Positions 20,491 to 32,690 of a stretch of 64,000 bases of DNA are shown here, one piece after another. The number at the start of each line of letters is the position of its first letter. Within the stretch, counting starts at the first letter, position 1. Both the position numbers and the translations under genes were made by a program. The stretch spans positions 147,543,962 through 147,607,961 of the forward strand of contig NC_061512.1 in NCBI RefSeq assembly GCF_022539505.1. The letters are read 5' to 3'. This DNA is from Lolium rigidum (taxonomy: Eukaryota > Streptophyta > Magnoliopsida > Poales > Poaceae). The notes below the pieces were generated by a model. That model was not told where the DNA came from. It did no database searches and was given only the letters and a program-made list of their open reading frames with translations.

Positions 20491-23400
20491 CTACAGAGGA
20501 TACAGCTTACAAATATTGTCAGACAACCATAGAGCTTCAAGATGAAGAGCCAACATCTGGTGCACAGAGATGTAACAAAGGTCGAAATACTGTCCATGTA
20601 GTAAAAGAAGATTACAAATTATGTAAGCACTTGCACCATACCTGAGCCCTACTAAATGTTATAGCTTCAGGCTTTCCCTTGATATGTACCTGAATCCCTA
20701 GATCATATAACTGAATAAAGCCTTTCTCAAAAGGCCAGCTTCAGTTTCTACATCTAGCCAAGAATAAGGGTGACTGAAGTTGGAAGCGCACACACAGTTT
20801 CATACTTCCGATTCACTTGGCTGAGATATGCACCAGTATAGTCAAGCTAGCAAATGAAAATATATGTAGAATATCTGAATATCAACTGAGTATATGGTAC
20901 TCTTAAGATTGATTAGTGTAACTTCAGGCTATACAGATTAGTGTGATATTAATCGGAATCAACCATTTGGTATAGAACCTGTAACCTCATAATAAGCAAC
21001 AGTTTTGTGAACTTGTTGTTTTGAAAAGTTGTAACTATGAGTGCAACTTCAGGATAAACCAATATTTTTGTGAACTTCGTAGGATCTATAGTTCATATGC
21101 CTACAAGAAATATGTATGTGAGCCGTAAAACTGAATCTGAGTCTAAATTATTCTCTGACCAATTAGGTAGTTTCTCTTATTCTCCGTGGTGACCTCTCCA
21201 TGTGTTTGTATCAGTTTTCTGATCGCACGGCTCACTTTGTTTTTCTTCTATATTCTGTACAATTTGGGAAGTATGAAGTATGAACAAAGAATGTGGTGTT
21301 TGTGATATTTTGGGTAAAGGTGTGTTACCTCTCCGAGGCACACCGTGCATGTTTATATAGGAGGTTTAACCAACAACCTCAAAAGGATTTACATCAAGTT
21401 TGTTACAAAGGAGGACTCTAGAAGAATCTAGTCTAACCACTCATAGCCTTATCAATATGGCCGGTGGAAACAAGATAAACACGCACACACAAATATCTAA
21501 ACTATATACTACACGTTTACAAGTCTAGCTCGTTTAACACACCCCCTCGATCACAACTGTCTAAGTTGAGATTGTTCCTGAAGGCTTCGAGCTGACGAAC
21601 TGAAAGCGGTTTAGTGAACCCATCTGCAACTTGATCTCCAGTGGGAATAAACTTTATGTCCAACAATTTTCGAGCTACACGCTCTCGAACAAAGTGGTAG
21701 TCCACTTCAATATGTTTAGTCCTAGCATGGAAGACTGGATTTGCTGAAAGGTATGTTGCACCCATATTGTCACACCACAACCGTGCTGAAGGAGGATGAG
21801 GTATCCTTAATTCACAAAGAAGAGTCTGTATCCACATTACTTCAGCCGTGGCATTTGCAAGTGATTTATATTCTGCTTCTGTGCTAGATCTTGACACAGT
21901 GGCTTATTTTCTTGCACTCCATGATATTAGATTCGGTCCAAGAAAAACTGCAAAGCCTCCTGTTGACCTTCTATCATCTGGACAACCTGCCCAGTCAGCA
22001 TCTGAAAAAGCACTTACAAGCATAGAAGGCGACTTGCTGAATCTTAATCCAAGACTAGACGTGTCCTTGAGGTATCTCAAGATTCTTTTAACAGCAGTCC
22101 AATGTGATGTAGTTGGTGCATGAAGGAATTGACAAACTTTATTAACAGGAAAGGAAATATCTGGTCTTGTGAGTGTCAAGTATTGTAAAGCACAAACTAT
22201 ACTTCTATACCTTGTGGAATCCTCTACCTCTGGGGGAGTTCCTTCATGAGCAGAAAGCTTTTCACTTGTGGACATCGGCGTGCTTGTAGGTTTGCATTGT
22301 AACATACCTACTCTTTTCAGAATATCATTGGTATATCTCTCTTGCGTTAGAAGCAATCCATCTTTTGTCTTCTGAACTTCAATGCCAAGAAAGTAGTGAA
22401 CGTCTCCAAGATCTTTCAAAGCAAAATCCACTTGAAGATCCTTAAGAAGAGCTGATGTTGCCTTGTGACAGGAACTAGCAACAATTATGTCATCAACATA
22501 GATAAGCATAAATATAGTAATATTCCCCTTGGAGTAAAAGAATAATGATGTATCTGCCTTGGAAGGACAGAATCCAAGAGCTTGTAATTTTGTACTTAGC
22601 CTTGCAAACCATGCTCGAGGGGCTTGTTTCAAGCCATACAAGGCCTTGTCAAGTTTGCAGATGTATTGAGACTTCCCTTTAACTTCATAGCCCGGTGGTT
22701 GCCTCATATACACATCTTCCTCCAGAACACCATGCAAAAACGCGTTCTTCACATCTAGCTGGCGAAGATTCCACCCCTGGATACAGCAATAGACAACACA
22801 AGACGAATAGTAGCTGCCTTGACTACGGGACTAAAAGTGTCCTCATAGTCTATGCCATATCTTTGTTTAAATCCTTTAGCAACTAGCCTGGCTTTATATC
22901 TGTCTATGCTACCATCAGCTTTATGTTTGATCTTATAAACCCACTTGGAGTCTATAATATTCTTGCCAGCTTGTTGTGGTGGAACTAGATGCCAAGTTTT
23001 ATTTTCTATGAGGGCTAGGTATTCTTCATTCATAGCATTCTTCCAATTCTTATTTGCTAGAGCTTCATCTAAATTATTTGGCTCTCCTGAAGAAGTAAGG
23101 TTGGCGAATTTTACCATATTTTGTATTGGCGAGGTTGTATTTTACCTGTCTGCAGTCTTGTACTCATTCGCTGCACAGGAAGCTCGCTACCTGAGGCTGG
23201 AGCAGAAGATCCTGGGCCTGACGCGCCTGACGCCGCCCCTGAGCCTGACCCTGTCGGAGCAGCAGGGTTCCCCTCGGGATTGCGCCGCGAATCCTCCTCG
23301 TGATCGCTGGTGGGCGCATCCGATCTGGGATCCTCCGTGTGGCGTGAGGAAGACCCACCGCGAGCCGCAGAGGATCTGGCCGAAGCCGTTGGCTCACGTG

Positions 23401-26400
23401 GGCGGGGTCCACCAGTGGCGACGACGCGATTCGTCCTGCTCGCCCGAGCCGATGTGGCACGCGATGATTGGTTACGCCGATCGCTGGGTCGTGGCGGCGA
23501 CGCGGTTGGCGACGCGTTTCCCGCGTGTGACGCAGCAGGATCCTCCTGACCCTGGGCTTCCGTGCCGTGTCGCGTAGCGCACATGCGATCATGCTCCAGC
23601 TCGGTGTTTTGCACCAAATCTGCTTCAATTTCTTCTCCGTTTTCTTCCCTGTTTTCTGTAAACTCACATGCACTATTAGCAGGATTAATTGAAGCATTAG
23701 TCACAGTTGGATCAGCACTATTTTCGCCCCCATGATCAAACTGGTCAGGATTAAGAAGTTGGGAAGGTAATAGCAAAATCTCTTGAGAGAGACGCATGCC
23801 AGCATTGGAATGTAACTTGGCAAAAGGAAAGATTGTTTCATCAAAAACGACATCACGAGATATATATAAGCGTCCAGAATTGATATCAAGACACTTGAAT
23901 CCTTTGTGGAGATTGCTATATCCTAAAAAAGCACATTGCACTGAGCGGTATTCTAATTTTCTTGCATTGAAAGGACGAAGGTTTGGGTAGCAGGCGCATC
24001 CAAAAATGCGCATGGAATGATAATCGGGTTTTATTTTCTCAAGGACCTCCAATGGAGTTGAAAATTTAAGAAGTTTGGTGGGAAGACGATTGATTAGATA
24101 TACCGCTGCAATGAAGGCTTCATCCCAATATTTGAGAGGCATGGATGCTTGAGCAAGGAGGGATAACCCTACTTCGACAATGTGTCGATGCTTTCTTTCA
24201 GCTGAGCCATTCTGTTGATGGGCATGAGGACAAGAGACATGGTGAGTGATGCCAATTTGTTTGAAAAAGGTATTCAATCTCTCATATTCACCTCCTCAAT
24301 CAGATTGGACGGTTATAATTTTCCGACCAAAACGTCGTTCAACAAGGGATTGAAATTGGTGAAAAATGGCAAAAACTTCAGAACGAGATTTGATCAAATA
24401 GATCCATGTAAATTTGCTGAAATCATCAATGAAGCTAACATAATAATTCTTGCGACCAAAAGAATCGGGGGCAGGGCCCCATACATCTGAAAAGATTAAA
24501 TCTAGGGGATGATGTGATACACTAGTGGATCTAGAGTAAGGAAATTGATGACTCTTTGCCTTGAGGCAAGCCTCACACACCATCTCATTATTTTCTCTAG
24601 AACATGGGAGTTTATTCTCACTAATGACTCGTTGAACTATGGAAGAGGCCGGGTGGCCTAAACGACTATGCCATCTATGATGGGATGGCTTGAAGACTCC
24701 ATGAGCTTGCTTGGATGTGGATGATGAGGTGGATAACTCGGGAAGAGAATAGAGACCATCCTTGCACGGTCCATCAAGCAGAACCGTCCTCGTGACCTTG
24801 TCCTTAACACAAAAGAATTCAGGGTGAATCTCAACGAAAGCATGATTGTCATTAGTGAATCGATGAGCAGATATAAGACTTTTGCTAGCTTCGGGAACAA
24901 GATGGACATCTTTTAGATGGAGATTTTGATCATGAGTTGGAATAATAGTTTCACCAATGTGAGTAATGTTCATACCTGCGCCATTGGCAGCATGGATTTG
25001 GTCATTGCCATGGTAGCGTTCATGTGCGTGGAGCCTCTCTAGCTCGCTGGTGATGTGGTCGGTGGCGCCGGTGTCCATGACCCAGCCGCCGTTGTTGTTG
25101 TAGTGGCCACCATTGTTGACGTTGGCGGCGGTCCTCTCTCTAGGGACGAAGTCGGGGTCGAAGCGGTACCAGCAGTCGCTGGCAACGTGTCCTTGGATGT
25201 AGCAGACTTGGCAGCGAGGACGATCTCCACGACCGTTGCCCCCACTGCCATTGCCGCGACCGCGGCCATTGTTGTTGTAGTTGCCGCGGCCACGACCATT
25301 GTTGCCGCCATTGTAGCCGTTTTGGCCACTGTTGCCACCTTCTTGTGGGTTGCCACGGCCTTGATAGCCGCGACCACCTCCTCCACGACCGCCAAAGCGA
25401 CCGCGCCCGCCGCGCATGGCAGCGTTGGCAGAGGATTGCGAGACACCACGGAGCATCTGTTGACGGCTTTCATAAGATAACAGCTGCGAATAAAGTTCGC
25501 TTACAGTGATTGGCTCGGTCCTGGCTAGGATGGCAGCGACGAGGCCGGTGTAGCAGTCGTCCTTCAGACCGGCGAGTATGTAGGAGACCATATCTTCGTC
25601 TTCGAGGGTCTTCCCGGCGGAGATCATCTCGTTCTCCAACGACTTCATCATGGTGACGTACTCACCCATGGACTTGTTGCCCTTTTCTGCAGATGCAAGG
25701 GCGATGCGGGTGTTGGTGGTGTGTGCACGCGACCTTGCCGCGTACATACCCTGGATGATTTCCCAGAGCTCGGCCGCCGTCTTTACTCCAGCGGCGTAGG
25801 GAAGAACTTCCCGTGAGAGAGAACTCACGAGAAAGCTGAGGACCTTCTGGTCCTGCGCCTCCCAGTCCTCGTAGGCCGGGTTGGTCTCGGTGATGACTTC
25901 ATCTCCTTTCTTGACGCTGATCTCCTCATCGGGCGCCTCGGTGGAGCCATCAAGGTAACCCATGAGGCGGGCACCCTTCACGGCCGGCAGAACCTGGGTC
26001 TGCCAGAGGATAAAATTGCCTTTGCCGAGCCTCTCGGTCACGGCCGTCCCGAAGGTGGAACGATCGGAAGGGTTTTGGTTGGAAGATGGCATGGCCATGG
26101 TTTCGTGGGGTTGGAGGCCGTCGAGTAGATCGATCTCAGAAGGGTTTTGCGCTAGATGTGTTTAGGAGGTACTTGGCTCTGATACCATGTGATATTTTGG
26201 GTAAAGGTGTGTTACCTCTCCGAGGCACACCGTGCGTGTTTATATAGGAGGTTTAACCAACAACCTCAAAAGGATTTACATCAAGTTTGTTACAAAGGAG
26301 GACTCTAGAAGAATCTAGTCTAACCACTCATAGCCTTATCAATATGGCCGGTGGAAACAAGATAAACACGCACACACAAATATCTAAACTATATACTACA

Positions 26401-29400
26401 CGTTTACAAGTCTAGCTCGTTTAACAGTGTTGTTTCATGATTTATAGACCAGTTCATAATCTCAATCTGTCTGTTCTAAATGCAATGAGTGCACAGGCAA
26501 AGTTTTTCGGTAATTATAAGCCAATGACCATTGTCACCGTATAGGAATAAGCATTGGCACAAGACCTGGTCACATTTAGAAATTGCCTACTATGTTTGAT
26601 TTTTAGAATCTACTGATGGTTCTGGCAATGTGTATTTATTTTGCACCAGTGGTGCATTTCTACATACATTCTATGTAACCGCCCTTTATTCATGACTACC
26701 TGTGCAAATTTGATTGAGTTCATAGAAATTACAACTTTAGCAGAAAGCTAACAACAGAAATGCTTACCCAATGACCCAATGATCATAAAATTTTAAAACA
26801 TATACTGTGTGCGAAGTATCCACTAATGCCTGCTAAAGAAACAAAATTGAATCATATGCCTGGCATGATCAGAATTTTGGAGACATCGAAAAACATGTCT
26901 GAGGTGCTATCTAAATAGTTTGTCAAAGGTGTAGTTACTGAAACCCACGCACATAGAGTGGACCATACCAAAATAGCAAAAGCTCCAAACAATAGCAGTC
27001 ATAAAGGCGCAGAAGGGTCCCAAGAATGAAGCTAAAACAGAAATAAGATTTAAGCATTAAATTTCATACCTTGCAGTATGCCCACATAAGGTAGCACCAG
27101 TTCCTGGTCTGCCTGGACCCAAGGATCAAATAAGAGAAGCAAGAAAAGAGAAGATAATTTCTAACAGTTATTGCAATAAATTTAACATCTGAAACAAAGT
27201 AATTCAAGTGAATACTGCAACAATTAACAAATTTATAAATAAACAATGTAATGGTTCCTAGCACATTGATTACAACTACAGGAAGTAAGGAAAAAAGAAA
27301 TATCTGGCTGTGGAGCAAGATGAAACCAATCATACACAGTACATACAATCTAACCATAGTGCTACCTAAACTGAAGCGAATGGCTGCTGAGTGTTGTTTC
27401 AACATGTTCGCTCTTTGTACTTCTTCTCTGTCAGTGTATGATACAATGTTGTCCTTGAATGCTGCAACAAATCATTATATGTAAATTAAGTTGGATACTG
27501 TGTTCTCACGCAGCTAGGCCGTAGTGTATAATCTAGCTTACCCATTGCACATAGTATCCATTTCAGGAACTGGCATGTTAATCTGCCAAAGGGTAAGAGA
27601 GTTACTCTTAAAAGCTAGCATCCCTGCAACATTTTTAGTGATTGGCTCATATGTGAGTAGTAAGCTAAATGTTGTCCTGAACTTCAGATATCCGAGAACT
27701 GGGAAACAGTCTATCCTACGGACAACACAACTATACTATCTTGAGAAAAAACCTGATGAATGCTTTCTGCATCAAAAGTCTCGGTACGCCATCCCAACAG
27801 AGTAACAATAGACATGAATGGGCAGGCACATGTGTATTCATGGGAATTTTTTTACTTTATATGAAAGTGATCCTTATAATATCAGAAGCACGTGGAGGTG
27901 TATTTCGTTACAGAAAGTGATTGCACACCCTGCAGTATCCTTTTTTTTAATACCCATTGATGGAGACATGTGCCTGCCTATGACAATATCATTACCACAT
28001 AAGAACAATGCACACTATCAATATGCATGCATTGTCATGACATTTTGCATAAGTATTACTATCTATACCCAGAGGCATACCATGCATCTTTTAAGTGAAT
28101 ATGTCTTGGCTTTTGATTTGTCTTTGACGGGTGATATCTGTTTGGTCACCAGTCAAAGATCTGAATTTGGTAGTAAAGAGGAAAATTTAGCAGACATGAG
28201 AAGCTGATAATAAAATATAAATGTGCGGGCTGTATCGTTGATAATGAAGTTTTGCGCTATATGTGAATAGAGAAAAGTATTCAGGTTTTAGAACACAAAA
28301 GATTCAAATCTCTAGATCGAGCCCTGTTTTAGCTGTTCTCTCAACTGGTCTAATTGATTGGCTAGTACTCAGCCTTCCTTGTGTTTCTGTGGAACATCAG
28401 TTTAAGCCTAAGTGTACATTTCCCGTGAATGAAAACTAATTTTCTAGCAAGTGGTCAGGCAACAAATTGAAAGCTAGAATTCATTGGCAATAGTATTACA
28501 GAAAATAAGTCAGGTGAAATGTAAGTGCAGTAAGTGAACATAGGTATTTACATACTGTTGTTCGACAATTCAGTGAACATTGACAGAGAATAAGATGAGT
28601 AACATGCATATTGTCTATAAGTGAAAATAGCTAAATTAGGCGCCTGAATGTGTAGATGGTACCTCTTGGTGAACAATAACGAAGCCTATCTCAAAAAGAT
28701 TTTGCCGTGTCGCTGGCTGCTCTTTAGGTCTTCCTGCAAGGCTTTATTTTCAATATCTCTCCCAGAACTCAACAGCACAGAGCACCGACAGTCTCAGTTA
28801 GCCTCTCTCGGTGATGACAGTGAGCTGAGTATCTTTAGTCTAAAACGACAGTGAGCTGAAGCCCAAACATGATGTTTCCTCTGTAAAGAAAAATTCAAGT
28901 TCTAAGGTGTACAATCGAGAGGATTAACAGATATTTCTATCTATAATTTGCGTCTGGTTGCTAAGTTTCTTTTTGGGGAAACACATCACATTAATAATTC
29001 GGGAAAATTGGCACGTTAAATTGACAATCACATGTGCCATACTTAGTGCTCGGTCCACTTCTCAATCAAACTTCTTAGTTAGGCCAACTATGAACCAAAG
29101 TTTGGAGAAGACAAACCTCTGTTTCTTTTATATGAGTGCCGATAGGTATAAAGTTTGGGAGATAGGTGGTATAAAGCTCTTCCATCATCCAAAAAGGGTT
29201 ATTTTGCTAATTTAGACCTAGTAAGAAATAAGAGAATAGCAATTTCAGAATCACACATAAAGCCATGTGCATTTACAGAAATGAAACTGTACTACAACAT
29301 GATTTCATCAATAGTATTTTCAATGAATGAATCGACATGTCTTTACACTTGACCTTGAAGAGCATTAGATCTTTACTCAGACTTGCCAATATTTGTAATA

Positions 29401-30025
29401 CTTCTCTCAACAGGAAGAGTGTACCACGCTGAGATAAAACAGTGCTATACCTAACAGACTCGAGCCAAATCTGCAAGAGAATTATGAAAAGCATGTAAAG
29501 GGACATTGGTAATGCAGAAAATTAAAAAAAATTCTAGATCAATATATTTGATAGGTTTTGTCTGATAGAAGAATACAATGAACAGTACATAAGCTGTATT
29601 TGAGAGGCAAAATAATTTAAGCAGAAGAAAAGGTAAATATACCTCATGTTCTACAACAATAAAGTTCAGCTCAGATATATTTTGTCGTGTCTTGTCCATG
29701 TATTCCCAGATATATGCAATGCAAGCTTTCCAGAATTTTGCATTGATAGCTCTAGGATGACACATCCTCGACCAATGAAATGCATCTTTTCTTTCCCGGC
29801 CTGCATAAAAGTTGGAATTTTTAGCATAGGAAAGAATACAGTGTAGTGGCAATCTAAAGGTGAAAAATACAACTCAGAAGACCACCGGGCATGCAATTTC
29901 TCGTGAATATAAGAATATAAGTGTGCTAGGAAAGGAAGAACAGAATAAGAAACAGAAGGCCTACCTGAGCAGCCACCAGTGGACGCTCGATTGAAACGAA
30001 CACAGGTGACGGACCAAAACACGAA
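20491..30025 (-). CDS. Unrecognised spliced gene (3' ten exons), Copia in an intron
   Basis: Proposed exons in transcript order: 30025-29965, 29800-29643, 29470-29451, 29405-29354, 28685-28663, 27582-27542, 27461-27366, 27112-27070, 20738-20642, 20556-20491. Each has AG/GT borders and phases 0-1-0-2-0-2-1-1-2-0 join into 657 nt (218 codons plus TAG at 20491). The last exons look clearly coding ([60 protein letters not shown]). I recognise no family. The start is missing; a GC-rich zone at 30.2-30.9 kb could hold exon 1 and the promoter. A complete Copia element sits in the 6.3-kb intron between the last two-but-one exons. The 23-bp exon (28663-28685) is the weakest. It may be a pseudogene or a small conserved nuclear gene. 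Confidence 0.5.
21301..21539 (-). repeat. Copia 3' LTR
   Basis: Reverse complement TGTTAAACGAGC...ATATCACA; one difference (C>T on this strand) from the 5' LTR. Confidence 0.95.
21517..24295 (-). pseudogene. Copia integrase C-terminal part, reverse transcriptase and RNase H
   Basis: After the TGA the frame goes on with GGEYERLN and the integrase Glu region ([16 protein letters not shown]), then a variable Ser/Pro-rich linker. A frameshift near 23110 leads to the RT start ([10 protein letters not shown] ... [20 protein letters not shown]), another near 22770 to the RT core with the active site YVDDIIVA (about 22480-22505). A TAA at 21904-21906 replaces Gln before the RNase H segment (SRSSTEAEY), which ends at 21517. 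RT copies the element RNA and RNase H removes it. Four lesions make it non-autonomous. Confidence 0.9.
24296..26098 (-). pseudogene. Copia gag, protease and integrase N-terminal part (600 codons)
   Basis: From the ATG at 26098: gag capsid-like domain (starting about residue 25), Gly/Asn/Arg-rich linker, zinc knuckle [14 protein letters not shown] (CX2CX4HX4C, about 25175-25215), retropepsin motif [12 protein letters not shown] (about 25050-25085), the pre-integrase His/Cys domain (HxxxxH...CxxC, HSRLGHP ... [10 protein letters not shown]), and the first Asp of the integrase core (LIFSDVWGP). An in-frame TGA at 24296-24298 follows QSD, where relatives have Trp, so it is a single-base nonsense change. 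The frame continues directly after it. Confidence 0.9.
26171..26187 (-). promoter_or_regulatory. Copia primer binding site
   Basis: TGGTATCAGAGCCAAGT on the minus strand matches the 3' end of initiator methionine tRNA, the usual Copia primer. Confidence 0.9.
26188..26426 (-). repeat. Copia 5' LTR
   Basis: It starts TGTTAAACGAGC at 26426 (minus strand) and ends ATATCACA at 26188, followed at once by the PBS. Confidence 0.95.
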
Positions 30026-30348
30026 CTGCGCACAGAAAGAATCTGAGATCAACACCAAGAATCATTATTAACCAAAGTCAAATTAAGACAACACAATAGA
30101 CACTACCGTGAAAAGAAGAAGCAAAGTAGTCCCCCACTACATATTGCATCATCTGAGTTCATCCTAACTCAATGAGGACATCATCCAATACCCATAAAGA
30201 AGGGGCGGTAACGGGAGATTTCGCATCTCGATCTGGCACGGGAATTTGAAAGATAAGGGAGGACGGTCACCGGGGTGAGGTAGAGCGGCCAGCCACGCGA
30301 TTGGCAGGCGAGGTCGCCTTGACCTGCCCGTCGCGGATCCGAGAGGTG

Positions 30349-30480
30349 CTAGAGGGAGGAGGCCACCGCGGCAGACGCCTCCGCTGTCTTGAGCGCGTTC
30401 TTCAGCTTGTAGTGGCTGCTGGCGACGTAGATCTTGCCGCCCGCCTCGGCGCACGCGAAGAACGACCGCTGCTCTTCACG
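30349..30480 (-). pseudogene. Kelch-repeat-like fragment
   Basis: The frame contains FFACAEAGGKIYVASSHYKL and KNALKTAEASAA, close to the first kelch blade of plant F-box/kelch proteins (FxxCAxAGGKIYVAGGH...KNAL.TAEAYD). It then runs to a stop at 30349 in unrelated GC-rich sequence, with no F-box or further kelch units. It is probably a captured or truncated gene piece, or by chance the 5' exon zone of the neighbouring minus-strand gene. Confidence 0.4.
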
Positions 30481-31417
30481 GCTAAGCGGAGTCGACGGTG
30501 GCCTTGTGCAACCCTCCCCTCGTCGCGCCTCGTCCTCGAGCCCGTTGACGGCGGCGTGGTAGAGTCGACGGCGGCGTGGCGGAGTTCTCCCCGTGACGCG
30601 CCTCTTCCTCACGAAGCATGCTAGCTGGCTGCAAGGTGGCGGATTCGACGGCTGCCCAGCGCCGCCCTCCTCGCAACGGTCCTCGTCGCGCTCGTCGGCG
30701 GAGGCTTGGGGAAATCTCCCGTGACGCGACGCGCCTCCTTGGCTTTCGCCTGGATGAAACGGCGACGGCCGGCGCTCTGTGAAGTTGCGGTGAGGACTGC
30801 CTCCAATGGTCTCGTCGGCGGGGCGCTGGTCCCTATCTGGTCAAAGGTCGACAGGACTTCTCTAAAGAAGCCACGTAGGAAGATCAAAAGAGCAGAACTG
30901 AAGCGGTGATATCGGAAATCGAAACCACATGGGAGCCCAAACCATCTTGAAGCTACAGGTACATGGAGATGTGCCCCAAAACAGCCAACCATCCAATCAC
31001 AAAAAAGAAAACAGATAAAAGACACATGTGTCAAGACCACCGTAACTCTAAGTTTTCCAGAAAACGTTAAGGAGCACCGAAATGACACACAAAGAATAAC
31101 CAATGGGAAGCAAAACACTTAAAACACATACGTGTCCACTCAACATTAATCCAAAAGAAAATCCAAAATTAGGAGAAAATAGATGTTTGTTCCCAAATAG
31201 TATAGTATAGTAGTTATGAAGTTGTCTCAAGATCCTTGGTTGTTTCTACTATTACCTTGAGTTTTTATTTTGATGGTATCTCTGTACGTATTGATATGTC
31301 ACAATTTCTTTTCCATATAAGTTTAGCAAAGTCGTGAAGTATTAGTTATCTTTTGTCATGCCTTATAACAGGGCATGATCGCTGAATAACAGAGGTAGCT
31401 GTATCAGCCAAATTCAC
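30481..31417. other. GC-rich to AT-rich intergenic DNA
   Basis: CpG-rich DNA to about 30860, as at grass gene starts, then AT-rich DNA. It could contain the promoter and first exon of the minus-strand gene ending at 20491, but I cannot place a start codon with confidence. Confidence 0.3.
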
Positions 31418-32690
31418 AGGTCTTTTTCGATAAAGGGAATATATTAATATCAGAAGATACCAATTACACACAGCCTCTGCAACAACGCACCGTCCTAATG
31501 ACAATACGGATGCACACAGCCAAAAAAGAGAACAAGAAGCTAAAAAAAAAAGAGAGTCCCGCCATAGCATTCCAGCCCTAGCAACAACAATACAACCACC
31601 ACCATGACAACACCTGAACTCCAGACTCTTCAAAAGCGACGCCTCCAAGAAGGGAACGGTGCACCAACGCCGTCGTCGCCCGATCAAAGATCTTAGGTTT
31701 TCACCCTGAAGATAGTCCGTGCATTCAAAACAATGCCTTCAACAAGGTCATTGCCAGGCACAACCAATTAAGACCAGACCTTAGATTTTCATCTTGAATG
31801 GAAGGACTCTGAACTTCACCCTGTGCTGCCGCCCCCACTTTCATACTGCTGCTGCAAGCCCAGAACACCAAGCAAGTTTCTCATCAGCGCATAGACTTTG
31901 ACCTCCATTGCTAGACCTCCCAATCCGGCCATCATGATATTCTCCGCCTCTGACTTCACCAGGACCAAAGTCACTGTATGGCAAGAAAGAACAGAGCTTC
32001 GTGACGCTCCCTCCGAAACCAAATGGTCGGAATAAACGCATGGGTGCGCACGACCGAATACCACCACGTCCGGAAAACTCCAGGCAATATATGCACTGTT
32101 ACATTCGTCGGTGATGCTTTCCGGAACTCAACACTCCGACCAGATCAAAGAAGGACACACTCAGGAGGATCTTCATCTTCGCGCAAGAGGAACCCTAGAA
32201 CAACCACCTTTATTCAAAGCAGCTGCGCCAACAGCCCCCACGCCATCGGCCGGCAGCAGAGGAGGAGACGACGTGCCGCGATCGAGGAAGGCAACCTGCT
32301 CGGCTACAGGGTTGGTGGGAACGGCCCAAGCAGCAGACCCGGCTTAGATCAAGCCGCCGCTGCCACCGGAACCCCACCGCCACCGTAGACCATCGCCGGC
32401 CGCCACACCTCCGTGCTGCCCACCGCAGCCCTCCTCTGCAGATCACCCAAGCCCGCCGACACCTTGCGCCCCCGCCCAGATGCAAAGCCGTACGTGCCCT
32501 CCCCCGCCCTCCGCCTTTGGCGAGAAGGGTGCCGCCACCGCCGCCGGCGAGGGCAGCGGCAGCGGCCAGGCAGGGCCGGCGAGGGGCGGACTGGAGGCGG
32601 CGGCGCGGTTCCTCCGGGATCGCCCAGGCGGGGGCGACCCGGGAGGTTAGGGGGAGGCGGCGGCTAGATGCGTGTCGCAGGTCTTGAAAT
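31418..32690 (-). mobile_element. High-copy grass retroposon (LINE-like), antisense
   Basis: The plus strand begins CTTTTTCGATAAAGGGAATA, which on the minus strand is a 3' end of the type CCCTTTATCGAAAAA seen in a very common Triticeae repeat. GC-rich sequence at 32210-32660 is the presumed 5' part. No intact RT domain is seen; only short open frames. Assignment is by remembered sequence pattern, so the class is uncertain. Confidence 0.45.

Larger units (their letters stand above)
21301..26426 (-). mobile_element. Copia LTR retrotransposon, complete structure, TSD GTGTT
   Basis: Two 239-bp LTRs (21301-21539 and 26188-26426) differ at one base by hand comparison. The 5-bp target duplication gtgtt lies at 21296-21300 and 26427-26431. 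The PBS TGGTATCAGAGCC (initiator-Met tRNA type) directly follows the 5' LTR, and a G-rich tract (GAGGGGGTG, minus strand) precedes the 3' LTR. The order gag-PR-INT-RT-RH is that of Copia. The insertion is young but the coding region has four lesions. Confidence 0.95.

Noticed and set aside
23164..23697. Arg/His-rich frames near the Copia linker
   Set aside because: Out-of-frame shadows of the Ser/Pro-rich integrase-RT linker.
25039..25480. Val/Ala/Thr-rich frames on both strands
   Set aside because: Shadow frames of the Gly/Asn-rich linker of the Copia gag.
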